From CAVQMB01 sp963713445 (GTDB taxonomy: Bacteria > Pseudomonadota > Gammaproteobacteria > Competibacterales > Competibacteraceae): a stretch of 64,000 nucleotides of DNA. Positions 43,716-53,011 of the stretch are shown here, one piece after another (positions within the stretch are counted from its first letter, which is position 1; the number at the start of each line of letters is the position of its first letter). Below the pieces are notes generated by a model, which worked only from the letters and a program-made list of their open reading frames with translations, had not been told where the DNA came from and made no database searches. The translations under genes and the position numbers were made by a program. The DNA is taken from positions 1 to 64,000 of the forward strand of contig CAVQMB010000024.1 of the NCBI GenBank assembly GCA_963713445.1. The letters run 5' to 3'.

Positions 43716-44240
43716 ATGGCCCGCATCGACATCATTCGCGACGACATCACCCAATTGCAGGCCGATGCCATTGTCAACGCCGCCAACACATCGCTGCTCG
43801 GTGGCGGCGGAGTTGACGGCGCCATCCACCGCGCCGCCGGACCGGAACTGCTGGCCGAGTGCCGCCAGTTGGGTGGCTGTCCGACCGGCGAGGCCCGCAT
43901 CACCCGCGGCTACCGGCTGGCGGCCAAGCATGTCATCCATACCGTCGGGCCCATCTGGCGGGGCGGCCATCAAGGTGAGGCAGGCTTACTAGCAGCCTGC
44001 TATCGCAACAGTTTGCAACTCGCCCGGGAGCACGCGCTGCACAGCGTTGCGTTTCCGGCGATAAGCTGCGGCGTATTCGGCTATCCCCCCGATCAGGCGG
44101 CCCGCATCGCCATTACCACGGTGCGTGAGTGCACCGCCGACGACAACATCATCCGCCAGGTATGGCTGGTCTGTTTCGGCCAACCCATTCTCGAGGTTTA
44201 TTGCCACGCCTGGCGTGACCTGAGTGAGAGTAACCCATGA
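43716..44240 (+). CDS. Macro-domain O-acetyl-ADP-ribose deacetylase family (YmdB-like)
   Basis: The 174-residue protein is almost all macro domain: IDIIRDDITQLQADAIVNAANTSLLGGGGVDGAIHRAAG, GCPTGEARITRGYRLAAKHVIHTVGPIW and FPAISCGVFGYP. It should remove ADP-ribose from proteins or hydrolyse O-acetyl-ADP-ribose. The catalytic Asn-Asn and Gly-rich loops are present. It overlaps a GNAT acetyltransferase by ATGA, so the two are probably made together. Confidence 0.93.
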   Translation: MARIDIIRDDITQLQADAIVNAANTSLLGGGGVDGAIHRAAGPELLAECRQLGGCPTGEARITRGYRLAAKHVIHTVGPIWRGGHQGEAGLLAACYRNSLQLAREHALHSVAFPAISCGVFGYPPDQAARIAITTVRECTADDNIIRQVWLVCFGQPILEVYCHAWRDLSESNP

Positions 44241-44695
44241 CCCAAGTAACCATCCGGCGGGCCGCGGCCCTCGACCTGGCGGCCATCGTCGCCTTCAACC
44301 AGGCCATGGCCTGGGAAACCGAACGTCGCGAGCTGTCGGCCGAGGTCATAAGTCCGGGCGTCGAAGGCCTTTTCAACGCGCCCCAGTACGGCTTTTATTT
44401 GGTCGCCGACGCCGCCGCCGAGGTAGTGGGCTCGCTGATGGTGACATTCGAGTGGAGCGACTGGCGCGACGGGCTGATCTGGTGGATTCAGAGTGTCTAT
44501 GTACGGCCTGAATGGCGCCGTCGCGGCATCTACCGTGATCTCTACCAGCACGCCAAGTCGCTGGGCGCCGCGCAGGGTTCGGTGCGTGGCTTCCGGCTTT
44601 ATGTGGAAAAAGACAACCTGGTAGCTCAACGCACGTATGCCAGTTTAGGGATGCAGGAATCAGACTATAAACTGTTCGAGGAGATACTCGACTGA
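44237..44695 (+). CDS. GNAT-family N-acetyltransferase
   Basis: The 152-residue protein has the GNAT fold: VTIRRAAALDLAAIVAFN at the start, FYLVADAAAEVVGSLMVTFEW, the acetyl-CoA loop WWIQSVYVRPEWRRRGIYRDLYQH and LYVEKDNLVAQRTYASLGM. The acceptor is unknown. Its ATG overlaps the stop of the macro-domain gene, and choline-sulfatase follows 54 bp later. Confidence 0.9.
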   Translation: MTQVTIRRAAALDLAAIVAFNQAMAWETERRELSAEVISPGVEGLFNAPQYGFYLVADAAAEVVGSLMVTFEWSDWRDGLIWWIQSVYVRPEWRRRGIYRDLYQHAKSLGAAQGSVRGFRLYVEKDNLVAQRTYASLGMQESDYKLFEEILD

Positions 44696-44749
44696 CTACG
44701 CCGCCGGTATCACACGGCGTCCACATCAACCCACTTGCACGGTTTGCCC

Positions 44750-46303
44750 ATGCCCGCTCAACGACCGAACATCCTGCTGGTGATGGCCGATCAGCTGACC
44801 CCGTTCGCCATCGGCGCTTACGGCCATCAACTGGTCAAGACCCCGAACATCGACGCGCTGGCCGGGCATGGTGTGGTATTCGACGCAGCCTACTGTAACA
44901 GTCCGCTATGCGCACCGGCCCGCTTCGCCCTGGTCAGCGGCCAGCGCATTTCGCGCATCGGTGCCTACGACAACGCGGCCTATCTGGCCAGCACCGTACC
45001 AACGTTTGCACACTATCTGCGCAGCCTCGGCTATCAAACCTCGCTGGCCGGCAAGATGCACTTCGTCGGGCCAGACCAGTTGCACGGTTTCGAGGAACGC
45101 CTCACCACCGACATCTATCCCGCTGACTTCGGCTGGACGCCGGACTGGCACCATCCCGAACAGCGCATCGATTGGTGGTACCACAACATGCTAAGCGTGA
45201 AACAGGCCGGCGTGGCAGAGATCACCAATCAGCTGGAATTCGACGACGAGACCGGTTATCAGGCTACGCAGAAACTGTACCAGCTGGCACGCAACAAGGA
45301 CCGGCGGCCGTTTCTGCTAACGGTGAGTTTCACCCATCCGCATGATCCTTACGCGACCCGCCAGCGTTACTGGGATCTGTATGATCACACCGCCATCGAC
45401 CTGCCCAGAGTGGCAGCAATCCCTTACGACCAGCAGGATCCGCACAGCCAGCGGCTGTATCAGGCGACCGATATGGGCCGTTACCCGATCACCGACAACG
45501 ACATCCGCAATGCCCGCCACGCCTACTATGGCAATGTCAGCTACATCGACCAATGGCTCGGCCGGCTGCAAACGACGCTGGCTGACACCCGCTTGGCCGA
45601 CGACACCGTGGTTATATTCACCAGTGATCACGGCGACATGCTGGGCGAGCGCGGGTTATGGTACAAAATGAGCTTTTTCGAGAGCGCCAGCCGCGTACCA
45701 TTGATCGTAGCCGCACCGGCAAGATTCCAAAGCGCGCGTATCAAACAACCCGTATCCCACGTCGACCTCCTGCCCACCCTGGTGGATCTGGCGCGCCAGG
45801 ACCAGCCAGCGCCGGACTGGATCGATCCTCTGGACGGCTGCAGCCTGCTGCCGCTGGTGGAAGGCGCAACGAACGCGGGACCGGACGCAGTGCTCGCTGA
45901 GTACTGTGGCGAAGCTGCGATCGGGCCTATCCTGATGATCCGCCGCGAACGCTACAAGTACGTGTTTTGCGCCGGCGACCCGCCGCAGCTATTCGATGTT
46001 GAATCCGATCCCGGTGAGCTCACTAACCTGGCTGCCGATCCCGCACACGCCGAGCTGGCGGCGCGGTTCCATACCGAGGTGCTTGAGCACTGGGATCCGA
46101 CCGCTCTCAAGCACGCGGTGATCGCCGATCAGGACCGGCGTCGCTGGCTGGATCAGACATTGCGCCAAGGCCGGTTCACGCCATGGGACTACCAGCCACC
46201 GCATGACGATACCCAACGCTATATGCGCAACCACCTGGATCTGAACGAACTGGAGTCGCATTCGCGGTTCCCGCGATCGCGCTCTGAGAGTGAATTCGAC
46301 TGA
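44750..46303 (+). CDS. betC: Choline-sulfatase
   Basis: This type I sulfatase releases choline and sulfate from choline-O-sulfate. The 517 residues show the metal site RPNILLVMADQLTPFAIGAYG and the formylglycine motif CAPAR (Cys54, with SPLCAPARFALVSGQ). The family pattern LAGKMHFVGPDQLHGFEERLTTDIYP is present, with TSDHGDMLGERGLWYKMSFFESASRVPLI and a BetC-type C-terminus (RRWLDQTLRQGRFTPWDYQPP). No betAB oxidation genes are near. Choline demethylation would feed C1 metabolism. The ATG at 44750 is favoured over an in-frame TTG 5 codons earlier. Confidence 0.93.
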   Translation: MPAQRPNILLVMADQLTPFAIGAYGHQLVKTPNIDALAGHGVVFDAAYCNSPLCAPARFALVSGQRISRIGAYDNAAYLASTVPTFAHYLRSLGYQTSLAGKMHFVGPDQLHGFEERLTTDIYPADFGWTPDWHHPEQRIDWWYHNMLSVKQAGVAEITNQLEFDDETGYQATQKLYQLARNKDRRPFLLTVSFTHPHDPYATRQRYWDLYDHTAIDLPRVAAIPYDQQDPHSQRLYQATDMGRYPITDNDIRNARHAYYGNVSYIDQWLGRLQTTLADTRLADDTVVIFTSDHGDMLGERGLWYKMSFFESASRVPLIVAAPARFQSARIKQPVSHVDLLPTLVDLARQDQPAPDWIDPLDGCSLLPLVEGATNAGPDAVLAEYCGEAAIGPILMIRRERYKYVFCAGDPPQLFDVESDPGELTNLAADPAHAELAARFHTEVLEHWDPTALKHAVIADQDRRRWLDQTLRQGRFTPWDYQPPHDDTQRYMRNHLDLNELESHSRFPRSRSESEFD

Positions 46304-46335
46304 GCGGCCGACGCGGCATCAATACCCCATGGTAC

Positions 46336-46354
46336 CCGCGCGTCCCCCGCGCGG
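46336..46354. terminator. Hairpin between convergent genes, possible bidirectional terminator
   Basis: CCGCGCG (46336-46342) and CGCGCGG (46348-46354) form a 7-bp stem with loop TCCCC, in the 60-bp gap between the betC and TauE/SafE stops. There is no T-run on either side, so termination is only suggested. Confidence 0.4.
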
Positions 46355-46363
46355 TGGCTGATG

Positions 46364-47119
46364 TCAGCCGTGCGTCGCCAACAGACCGGCGGCCGTGATG
46401 AGAAAGCCGCAGAACAACAGCCGCAGCGACTTCTCCGGCAACCGGTGTGCCAGCCGCACGCCGTGTGACACGCTGACCACACCACCGATGGCAAGCGGTA
46501 GCCCGAAGCGCCAGTCCACCTGGCTATGCCCGGCATACGTTGCCAGGCCCACCACCGTACCGGGCGCAACCATCGCCAGCGCATGGGACTGAGCCCCGGC
46601 CTGGCGCAGCCCAAAATAGCGGATCAGCACCGGCGGCACCAGCAGTGCACCACCAACCCCGAACAGGCCCGAAATCGATCCACCAGCCGCACCCACCAGC
46701 ACCAGCCAGCCGGCCCTTAGGCGCGCACCCGTAAGTACGGCCCGCGGCCTGGCCAGCGCCAGCCAACCCAGGTACAGGCCGATGGCCAGCACGAACAGGA
46801 CAAAAGCTGTGCGCAGCCGGAATGCCGCAACGTGCAAGGCGAGCAACGCCGCAAGATAGGTAAAGACGACACCGCCACCGGCCAGCATCAACGCATAGCG
46901 GCGATTCAATGCTCCCAGCTGATGGTTACGCCACAGCCCCAACAGCACGTTCGGCACCACCATAACCATCGCCGTCCCCTGCGCCAGTTGCTGATGCATA
47001 CCGAACACCAGGCCCAGCATGGGAATGGCGATCACGCCGCCACCAATGCCGAACAGCCCGCCCAGTGCACCCAAAATACCACCCAGGAATACCAGGACCA
47101 CTACTTCCAAGCCACCCAT
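46364..47119 (-). CDS. TauE/SafE-family anion exporter
   Basis: The 251-residue inner-membrane protein has eight helices and the paired TauE repeats GGILGALGGLFGIGGGVIAIPMLGL and GAAGGSISGLFGVGGALLVPPVLI. The family exports sulfite, sulfoacetate or related organic anions. It converges with choline-sulfatase. It could export the sulfate or sulfite released there; the link is by position and family only. Confidence 0.9.
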   Translation of the reverse strand: MGGLEVVVLVFLGGILGALGGLFGIGGGVIAIPMLGLVFGMHQQLAQGTAMVMVVPNVLLGLWRNHQLGALNRRYALMLAGGGVVFTYLAALLALHVAAFRLRTAFVLFVLAIGLYLGWLALARPRAVLTGARLRAGWLVLVGAAGGSISGLFGVGGALLVPPVLIRYFGLRQAGAQSHALAMVAPGTVVGLATYAGHSQVDWRFGLPLAIGGVVSVSHGVRLAHRLPEKSLRLLFCGFLITAAGLLATHG

Positions 47120-47163
47120 CCGCCAGGCTCCAGCACATCTTGCAAGAATTCACCGTGCGACCT

Positions 47164-48192
47164 TCAATCACCGGCCTCCACCAGCAATCGCAACCGTGCC
47201 GGTAGTCGAGCCCGCAGGCGAGCACCGAACTGCCGCTCGTGGCGCTGCCAGACAATCCCCAGCCCGACGATGGCAAGGCCGAGAAACGACAAAACGACCG
47301 GGAACCACAGGCTGTGAAGGAACACACGGTTGGCCAGATAACCGAGGTACCCGGCGACGCCGAGCCCGCCAAATACCACGAAGACGCGCCGGCGCAGGAC
47401 GGTACCGACCAGCAATAAACCGACATTCAGCAGGCAGTACATGAGCCGTGCCAGCTCACTAGCGGAGTGGGACAGGCTGAGCCCAGCCCAAAATGCCAAC
47501 ATGCCGAACAAGTAGAGCCAGAAGCCGAAGTCAGGCCGTCGGCCCAACCGCAGATCCACCAGGAACGCCAACACCAGCATACCCAGCCCGAACCAGAGCG
47601 AGAAATCCCGGCGCAGTTCCCAGCCCCAGTCATGGCCAAACAGGAACGGGACCAAATCCATGCTCAGATACCATAGCGTCACAGCCACCGGCATCAACAG
47701 AAACGGCAGCCGGTAGCGCGCGAACAGCAAACAGGCTGCCGCCAGGGTGGCGAGCTCCATCAGAATCCAACGCCACGAGATCAGGCTATGGTAACTGCGA
47801 TACACAGCGCCATCCGGCCACAAACCAAGCCCTTTCTGCAACCCATATACGGCCAGCGGCACGAGGGCTACCGCCAGCGCAGCGGTGGGACCTGCCGGCA
47901 CCGGCAACCGGTGCTGTATCAGGTACTCGGTCAGCGCCACAGCCAATAGGATGTAGAGTCCGCCGACCAGCAGTAACCCCCATCCGCCGAGCAGTTCCCA
48001 GCCCAGGGTCACGAACAGCGTCATGGCGGCAATTGCGATCAGCCCACCCAGGTAGTACAACAAATGGGCCAGCCGCAACCTGGGTTGATTGCGCTCCTGT
48101 TGGCACAGAAACTGCCACAGGGCGTCGGCCTGCTGCGGTTGGATGAGCCCCTCGCGGACAACGTAATCGAGGTCCAAACGGGTGATCTGCAT
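47164..48192 (-). CDS. Polytopic membrane protein of unknown function (DUF2157-like)
   Basis: The 342-residue protein has a short soluble N-terminus (ITRLDLDYVVREGLIQPQQADALWQFL), then about ten hydrophobic helices and a basic C-terminus (RHERQFGARLRARLPARLRLLV). The helix-QQA-helix start before the membrane part recalls DUF2157 proteins. The ATG at 48192 is picked because the N-terminal helix begins there. It lies 44 bp upstream of the TauE/SafE gene on the same strand, so they may be co-transcribed. Confidence 0.7.
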   Translation of the reverse strand: MQITRLDLDYVVREGLIQPQQADALWQFLCQQERNQPRLRLAHLLYYLGGLIAIAAMTLFVTLGWELLGGWGLLLVGGLYILLAVALTEYLIQHRLPVPAGPTAALAVALVPLAVYGLQKGLGLWPDGAVYRSYHSLISWRWILMELATLAAACLLFARYRLPFLLMPVAVTLWYLSMDLVPFLFGHDWGWELRRDFSLWFGLGMLVLAFLVDLRLGRRPDFGFWLYLFGMLAFWAGLSLSHSASELARLMYCLLNVGLLLVGTVLRRRVFVVFGGLGVAGYLGYLANRVFLHSLWFPVVLSFLGLAIVGLGIVWQRHERQFGARLRARLPARLRLLVEAGD

Positions 48193-48465
48193 GACCGGCA
48201 CTCCAACTCCGTGAGTACGCCAGCCACTGTAACGCATTTGCCTGCCGCTGGTAGTATCGATGCGGTTTGCCTAGACTGAGCCGCGAGCAGTGGCTGTTGC
48301 TGAAGAGCTTAATCTGTAGGTTCCCGCCGGGTTGAAGCGGTGGCGTTGGTGCGCGCCTTTGGCACGACAACCTCAAAGACACCCCGCCGTCTAAGCCGAC
48401 AGTCCGCGTCCAAAATTGAGGCTGCTGCGTATGAGCCAGCATCTACAAATAATCCTGGGTCTCTC

Positions 48466-49140
48466 ATGCCAGAAGCAAAACGCCACACTGTTCCATCCCG
48501 CCGGCTGATTTCAGCCGGCAAGGCCGTGACGTTCGGCTTGGCGCTGATCCCGTTGGGATACCTCTGCTACTGGGCTTGGGTTGGCCGACTGGGCGCCAAC
48601 CCGGTGCAGACCATGACCTTTCTTACCGGCGACTGGGGCCTGTACTTCTTGCTGATGACGCTGGCGGTGACGCCACTGCGACGGCTCAGCGGCTGGAACT
48701 GGCTCCAGCGCTTCCGGCGTATGTTGGGACTGTTCGCCTTTTTCTATGTGCTGCTGCACTTTCTTGTCTACCTGGTCTTCGACCAGTTTTTCGACCTGGG
48801 TTCGATCGCGGCGGACATCGTCAAACGACCCTATATAACGGTAGGCTTCACCGCTTTCATGCTCATGATCCCGCTGGCACTCACCTCCACCAATGCCATG
48901 ATGCGGCGGCTTGGCCGCCGCTGGCAGCAACTGCATCGGCTGACCTACCTGATCGGCGTGCTAGCCATCCTGCACTACCTGTGGCTGGTCAAGGCCGACA
49001 TACGCAGTCCGCTCAGCTTTGGCACAATACTCGCTATCTTGTTAGGCTACCGGCTTTGGCTGTACTGGCAGCGCCAGCTGGCCGTGCAACGTTTCAAGGC
49101 GCTGGATTCAGTTATGGCCGCCCAGGCGGGCAGCGACTAA
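48466..49140 (+). CDS. msrQ: MsrQ-like heme-binding membrane subunit (YedZ family)
   Basis: MsrQ is a ferric-reductase-like heme b protein that passes quinone electrons to the periplasmic methionine-sulfoxide reductase MsrP. The 224-residue protein has the five-to-six helix core: ALIPLGYLCYWAWVG, GDWGLYFLLMTLAVTPLRRL, RRMLGLFAFFYVLLHFLVYLVFDQ (heme His), RPYITVGFTAFMLMIPLALTS and RRWQQLHRLTYLIGVLAILHYLWLVK (heme His). The ATG at 48466 gives a typical start. msrP, usually just upstream, is absent here. Confidence 0.9.
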   Translation: MPEAKRHTVPSRRLISAGKAVTFGLALIPLGYLCYWAWVGRLGANPVQTMTFLTGDWGLYFLLMTLAVTPLRRLSGWNWLQRFRRMLGLFAFFYVLLHFLVYLVFDQFFDLGSIAADIVKRPYITVGFTAFMLMIPLALTSTNAMMRRLGRRWQQLHRLTYLIGVLAILHYLWLVKADIRSPLSFGTILAILLGYRLWLYWQRQLAVQRFKALDSVMAAQAGSD

Positions 49141-49179
49141 GCCACGACCAGCCACTATCCTTGTAGGAAAAGCGCAACC

Positions 49180-49431
49180 ATGATGGCAGTGATAACCGCG
49201 CTGGCCGTAACCGTGGCACTGATTGCCGGCTCGGTTTATCTGATCAACGTGTTATGGCCGCTACTGCCGGGCTGGATGATGCTAATACTGTTCATGCTGC
49301 TTGCGGTGATCGTGATCGGTTACCCGATTTTCAGTCTGGCGCGCTGGTCGGATCGACGGCTACAGCGCCAGCGCCAATCCGGTGCCAAACCACAATACAA
49401 ACATGACACTTATGCCGACGAGGATGACTGA
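49180..49431 (+). CDS. Small membrane protein of unknown function
   Basis: The 83-residue protein has two hydrophobic helices (about 4-26 and 32-52), then a basic stretch (RWSDRRLQRQRQ) and an acidic end (YADEDD). It begins 39 bp after msrQ with a TAGGAAAAG upstream and may be co-expressed with it. I recognise no family. Confidence 0.55.
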   Translation: MMAVITALAVTVALIAGSVYLINVLWPLLPGWMMLILFMLLAVIVIGYPIFSLARWSDRRLQRQRQSGAKPQYKHDTYADEDD

Positions 49432-49440
49432 TAATGCCGG

Positions 49441-50037
49441 TCAATCGGTCGCAACGGCATAGCCGAATTCGGCGGCCGAGTGGGTCAGCCAGCCCCAGAA
49501 ACTGACAGCGTAGCTGCGTAGGACATAAAGGTCGAATATATCGCCACCGCTGTGATGCAGAACTGTGTGGATCCCATGCACCGCTGAGACGGCCACAGCG
49601 CCGACCGGCAGCACGCGCGGATGCAGATCAACCGGCAGACCTTTTGCCAGGACCTGCCGAACCGCTGGGCCGCGAAGCCGCAGACCACAGCGAGCATGGC
49701 TGAGGTCGGCCACAGTCGCCGTATCGCTGTCGAACCCGGCGCGCAAGCGATCCAGTAACTCGCCGTCGGCTCCCTCGGCTACGACCCAATAGGTTTCCGC
49801 CCCGATCGAAAGCATCGCGACTGCATTATCCGCGCTGGCACGGTTGGGTGCCGGCACTGGCAGAGTCAGGCCGGTATCGATTGCGCGGGCGAAGGCGTCA
49901 GCCCGGTCCGGCCAGTGACAAAGCTGGGCGATGAGCAGTCCCCGGCGCTGCGTCAAGGTAACACCGGGCGCGTCGGTATCGCGGCCGAAGCGCCCGGCCT
50001 CGAGGGTATGCTCCAAAGCAGAAATGGCATTAGCCAC
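49441..50037 (-). CDS. mgdD: N-methylglutamate dehydrogenase subunit D (SoxG-like)
   Basis: The 198-residue protein resembles sarcosine oxidase gamma: TLTQRRGLLIAQLCHWPD, then VADLSHARCGLRLRGPAVRQVLAKGLPVDLHP and VLHHSGGDIFDLYVLRSYAVSFWGWL. It is the last gene of the NMG operon and forms the fourth subunit of the dehydrogenase that oxidises N-methylglutamate. A GTG at 50037 overlaps the mgdC stop by 8 bp and follows AGGGAGA. The frame is open further upstream inside mgdC, without family features. Confidence 0.88.
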   Translation of the reverse strand: MANAISALEHTLEAGRFGRDTDAPGVTLTQRRGLLIAQLCHWPDRADAFARAIDTGLTLPVPAPNRASADNAVAMLSIGAETYWVVAEGADGELLDRLRAGFDSDTATVADLSHARCGLRLRGPAVRQVLAKGLPVDLHPRVLPVGAVAVSAVHGIHTVLHHSGGDIFDLYVLRSYAVSFWGWLTHSAAEFGYAVATD

Positions 50038-53011
50038 GGAGGCGTTCTCCCTGGGGATCAACAAAATGGGGTTCGACGATTTCCACGGCGACGTGCTGAT
50101 TGCCGAGCGGATCAGCAGCGTAGAACGTCTCGCCCAGGCGCACAGTACCACCGCGGACAAACCCAAGGCCGATTTCGCGACCCAGTTCCGGGCTGAAACA
50201 GGCCGAGCTCACATGTCCCCAGCTGTCACAGGGCTCGCGCGGTTCGGCCTCGCGCACCAGGTGCGCACCCGTGGTGAGGAAATGGTCTGGTATCACCGAC
50301 CGCAGCCCTACCAGACGCGGCCGCTCCGGATCATCGAACCCGTCCCGATGCATCAGGGCCCGGCCGATGAATTCCTTCTGCATCCGCGCCAGGCCTCCCA
50401 TTCCCAGATCGTGCAGGGTGCGCCGCCCATCGAGTTCAGCCCCGGTGAAATGCCCCTTTTCAATGCGCAGTATATCCATCGCATCGAGGCCGTAGGGCGT
50501 GATGTCATGCGCCTGCCCCGCCTCTAACAGCGACGCCCACAGAGTAGACCCGTAGTCTGCGGGAACGTACAACTCATAGGCCCGCTCGCCGGAGAAACTG
50601 ATACGGATGATCCGCAACGGTATGCCGGCGCCGGCCAGCCGCGTTTCCAGCAAGCCCATGAACGGCAGTCCGGTATCGCTGACATCGTCGTCGACCAACT
50701 GCGCCAGCACCTCGCGGCTGAGGGGACCGGCCAGCGCCAACCCGGCCCACTGGTCAGTCGCTGAATTGACGCTGACCCTTAGTTCTGGCCAGAGCACCTG
50801 CAGCAGGTACTCCAGATGGCGCAACACGGCCGGTGCGTTGGCCGTAGTGGTCGTCATGAAAAACCGCTCGTCAGCCAGCCGGGTGGTGGTGCCATCATCG
50901 AAGGCAATACCATCCTCACGCAGCATGACACCGTAACGGGCCCGGCCGACCTGAAGCTTGCGCCAGCCATTGACGTAGGTCCGGTCCAGCAACAACGCCG
51001 CATCGGGCCCTTGCACATCGATCTTGCCAAGGGTAGATACGTCGGTAATGCCCACTGCCTGCCGAACCTGGCGGGCTTCGCGAATAGCGGCATCGCGGCG
51101 ACTCTCACCGGAGCGGGCATAACCACTCGGTCGCTTCCACTGACCGGCATCGGTAAACCGCGCACCGGCTTGCTGATGCAACCGGAACATGGGGGTATAG
51201 CGCACCGGAGCGAACCGGTGCCGCACCGAGTGCCCGGCCAGCGCGCCCAGCGCCACCGGCGTATAAGGTGGCCGGAAAGTCGTGGTACCCACTTCCGCTA
51301 TCGCCAGTTTGCGCTCCAGCGCCAGCAACGCAAGCGCATTGATGTTGCCGGTCTTGCCCTGATCGGTCCCCATACCGAGCGTCGTATAGCGCTTGAGCAG
51401 CTCGACCGAGTCATAACCCTCGCGCGCCGCCAGCGCCACGTCGCTGGTCGTCACGTCGTTCTGCAGATCGACGAATCGTTTGCCGCTGCCCGGTACCGCC
51501 CACAACGCGGCCGGCGCTTGCTCGCTGGATTCGGCCAACCCTGGCAGCGCCAGCGGGGCTGCATCAAACCCGCAGTCACTGGCCGCCTGCCGGCCGGCCG
51601 CGGCGCCCTGCTGCAGGCACTGGCCAAGCCGCCACTCGCCCTGACAGGCGCCAGCGCCGCGCCATGGCTCGCGCGGCGCGCCCGGCACGAAGCCGAGAAT
51701 CCGCTGATCGAAGGTAGGCCGCCCGCCCGCCTGGCTGTGCAAATGCAAGGTCGGCGACCAGCCGCCCGAATTCAGCAGCAGGTCGCAGTCGACACTGATG
51801 CCGCTGGGCCGCAGACGGCCGTCGCGCCAGGCGCGCAGGGCGACACTGCGCACACCCAAGTGACCGTAGACGGCACTGACCACCATGCCAGGATGCAATG
51901 TCACACCATCACGCTGACAAGCCGTAGCCAGCCCGGCCGGTGTGGCGGGCCGCGGATCGACCAGCGTCACCTCGGCACCGGCGCGGGCCAGATCGCGGGC
52001 CGCCAGGTAACCGCTGTCGTTATTGCTGAACACGACCGCCCGCCGGCCCGGCAGAACCGCGTAACGATTGAGATAAGTGCGGGCGGCGCCGGCCAGCATC
52101 ACCCCGGGGCGATCGTTGCCCGGAAAGACCAGCGGCCGCTCGATGGCACCGGTCGCCAGCACCACCTGACTGGCACGTACAATCCAGTGTCGCTGACGTG
52201 GCAGGTGCGGCGGCGGTTCAGGCAGGTGATCGGCGGTTCGTTCCACCAGTCCCATGACATTGCCATCGTAATAGCCAAACGCCGAGGTGCGAGTCAGGAT
52301 CCGCACCTCCGGCAGTTGCTCCAGCTCGCCCGCGGCCTGCGCCGTCCACTGGCGAATCGGCTCGGCATCGGCTGGCGTACGGCCCTGCGCAACACTGCCA
52401 CCCAGAAACGGATTCTCATCCACCAGCAGGACCCGCGCACCGCTGCGCCCGGCCGCCAGCGCCGCAGCCAACCCCGTCGGACCGGCCCCGACCACCAGCA
52501 CATCACAGAACGCCTCAATCCGTTCGTAATGGTCCGGATCCGGGTCATAGCTGGCACGTCCCAGTCCCGCCGCTTTCCGGATGAAATGTTCGTAGAATTT
52601 CCAGCCCTTAACGCCGGGCCACATGAAGGTCTTGTAGTAGAAGCCGGCTACGAACACGCTCGAAAGCAAGCTGTTGACGGCACCGACGTCGAACCTCAGG
52701 CTGGGCCAGCGACTCTGGCTCTCGGCCTCCAGGCCATCATAGAGTTCAACCAGCGGTGCCCGCGTGTTCGGTTCACGCCGGGCGCCCCAGCGCAGGGTGA
52801 CCAGACCCGAAGCCTCTTCCGGGCCGGCACTGGAAATGCCGCGCGGGCGATGGTACTTGAAGCTGCGGCCGACCAAACGCACGCCATTGGCGAGCAGAGC
52901 GCTGGCCAGGGTATCACCGGCGTAGCCTTGGTAGAGGCGACCATCGAAGCGGAAACTGACCGGTTGGTTGCGGTCGATAACGCCGCCGCGGGGAAGGCGC
53001 ACGCCGCTCAT
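50030..53011 (-). CDS. mgdC: N-methylglutamate dehydrogenase subunit C (SoxA-like)
   Basis: This large 993-residue subunit has the SoxA order. An N-terminal Fer2-like domain without cluster Cys (VSFRFDGRLYQGYAGDTLASALLANG, KYHRPRGI) comes first. An NAD-binding Rossmann domain follows (DVLVVGAGPTGLAAALAAGRSGA, DENPFLGGS), with a second dinucleotide region (RRAVVFSNNDSGYLAARDLARAGAEVTLVDP). The C-terminal half is a GcvT-type tetrahydrofolate-binding domain (ITDVSTLGKIDVQGPDAALLLDR, LRIEKGHF). The methyl group would pass to tetrahydrofolate there. Next to mgs and gmaS it is read as NMG dehydrogenase rather than sarcosine oxidase. It overlaps mgdB by ATGA. Confidence 0.9.
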   Translation of the reverse strand: MSGVRLPRGGVIDRNQPVSFRFDGRLYQGYAGDTLASALLANGVRLVGRSFKYHRPRGISSAGPEEASGLVTLRWGARREPNTRAPLVELYDGLEAESQSRWPSLRFDVGAVNSLLSSVFVAGFYYKTFMWPGVKGWKFYEHFIRKAAGLGRASYDPDPDHYERIEAFCDVLVVGAGPTGLAAALAAGRSGARVLLVDENPFLGGSVAQGRTPADAEPIRQWTAQAAGELEQLPEVRILTRTSAFGYYDGNVMGLVERTADHLPEPPPHLPRQRHWIVRASQVVLATGAIERPLVFPGNDRPGVMLAGAARTYLNRYAVLPGRRAVVFSNNDSGYLAARDLARAGAEVTLVDPRPATPAGLATACQRDGVTLHPGMVVSAVYGHLGVRSVALRAWRDGRLRPSGISVDCDLLLNSGGWSPTLHLHSQAGGRPTFDQRILGFVPGAPREPWRGAGACQGEWRLGQCLQQGAAAGRQAASDCGFDAAPLALPGLAESSEQAPAALWAVPGSGKRFVDLQNDVTTSDVALAAREGYDSVELLKRYTTLGMGTDQGKTGNINALALLALERKLAIAEVGTTTFRPPYTPVALGALAGHSVRHRFAPVRYTPMFRLHQQAGARFTDAGQWKRPSGYARSGESRRDAAIREARQVRQAVGITDVSTLGKIDVQGPDAALLLDRTYVNGWRKLQVGRARYGVMLREDGIAFDDGTTTRLADERFFMTTTTANAPAVLRHLEYLLQVLWPELRVSVNSATDQWAGLALAGPLSREVLAQLVDDDVSDTGLPFMGLLETRLAGAGIPLRIIRISFSGERAYELYVPADYGSTLWASLLEAGQAHDITPYGLDAMDILRIEKGHFTGAELDGRRTLHDLGMGGLARMQKEFIGRALMHRDGFDDPERPRLVGLRSVIPDHFLTTGAHLVREAEPREPCDSWGHVSSACFSPELGREIGLGFVRGGTVRLGETFYAADPLGNQHVAVEIVEPHFVDPQGERLRG

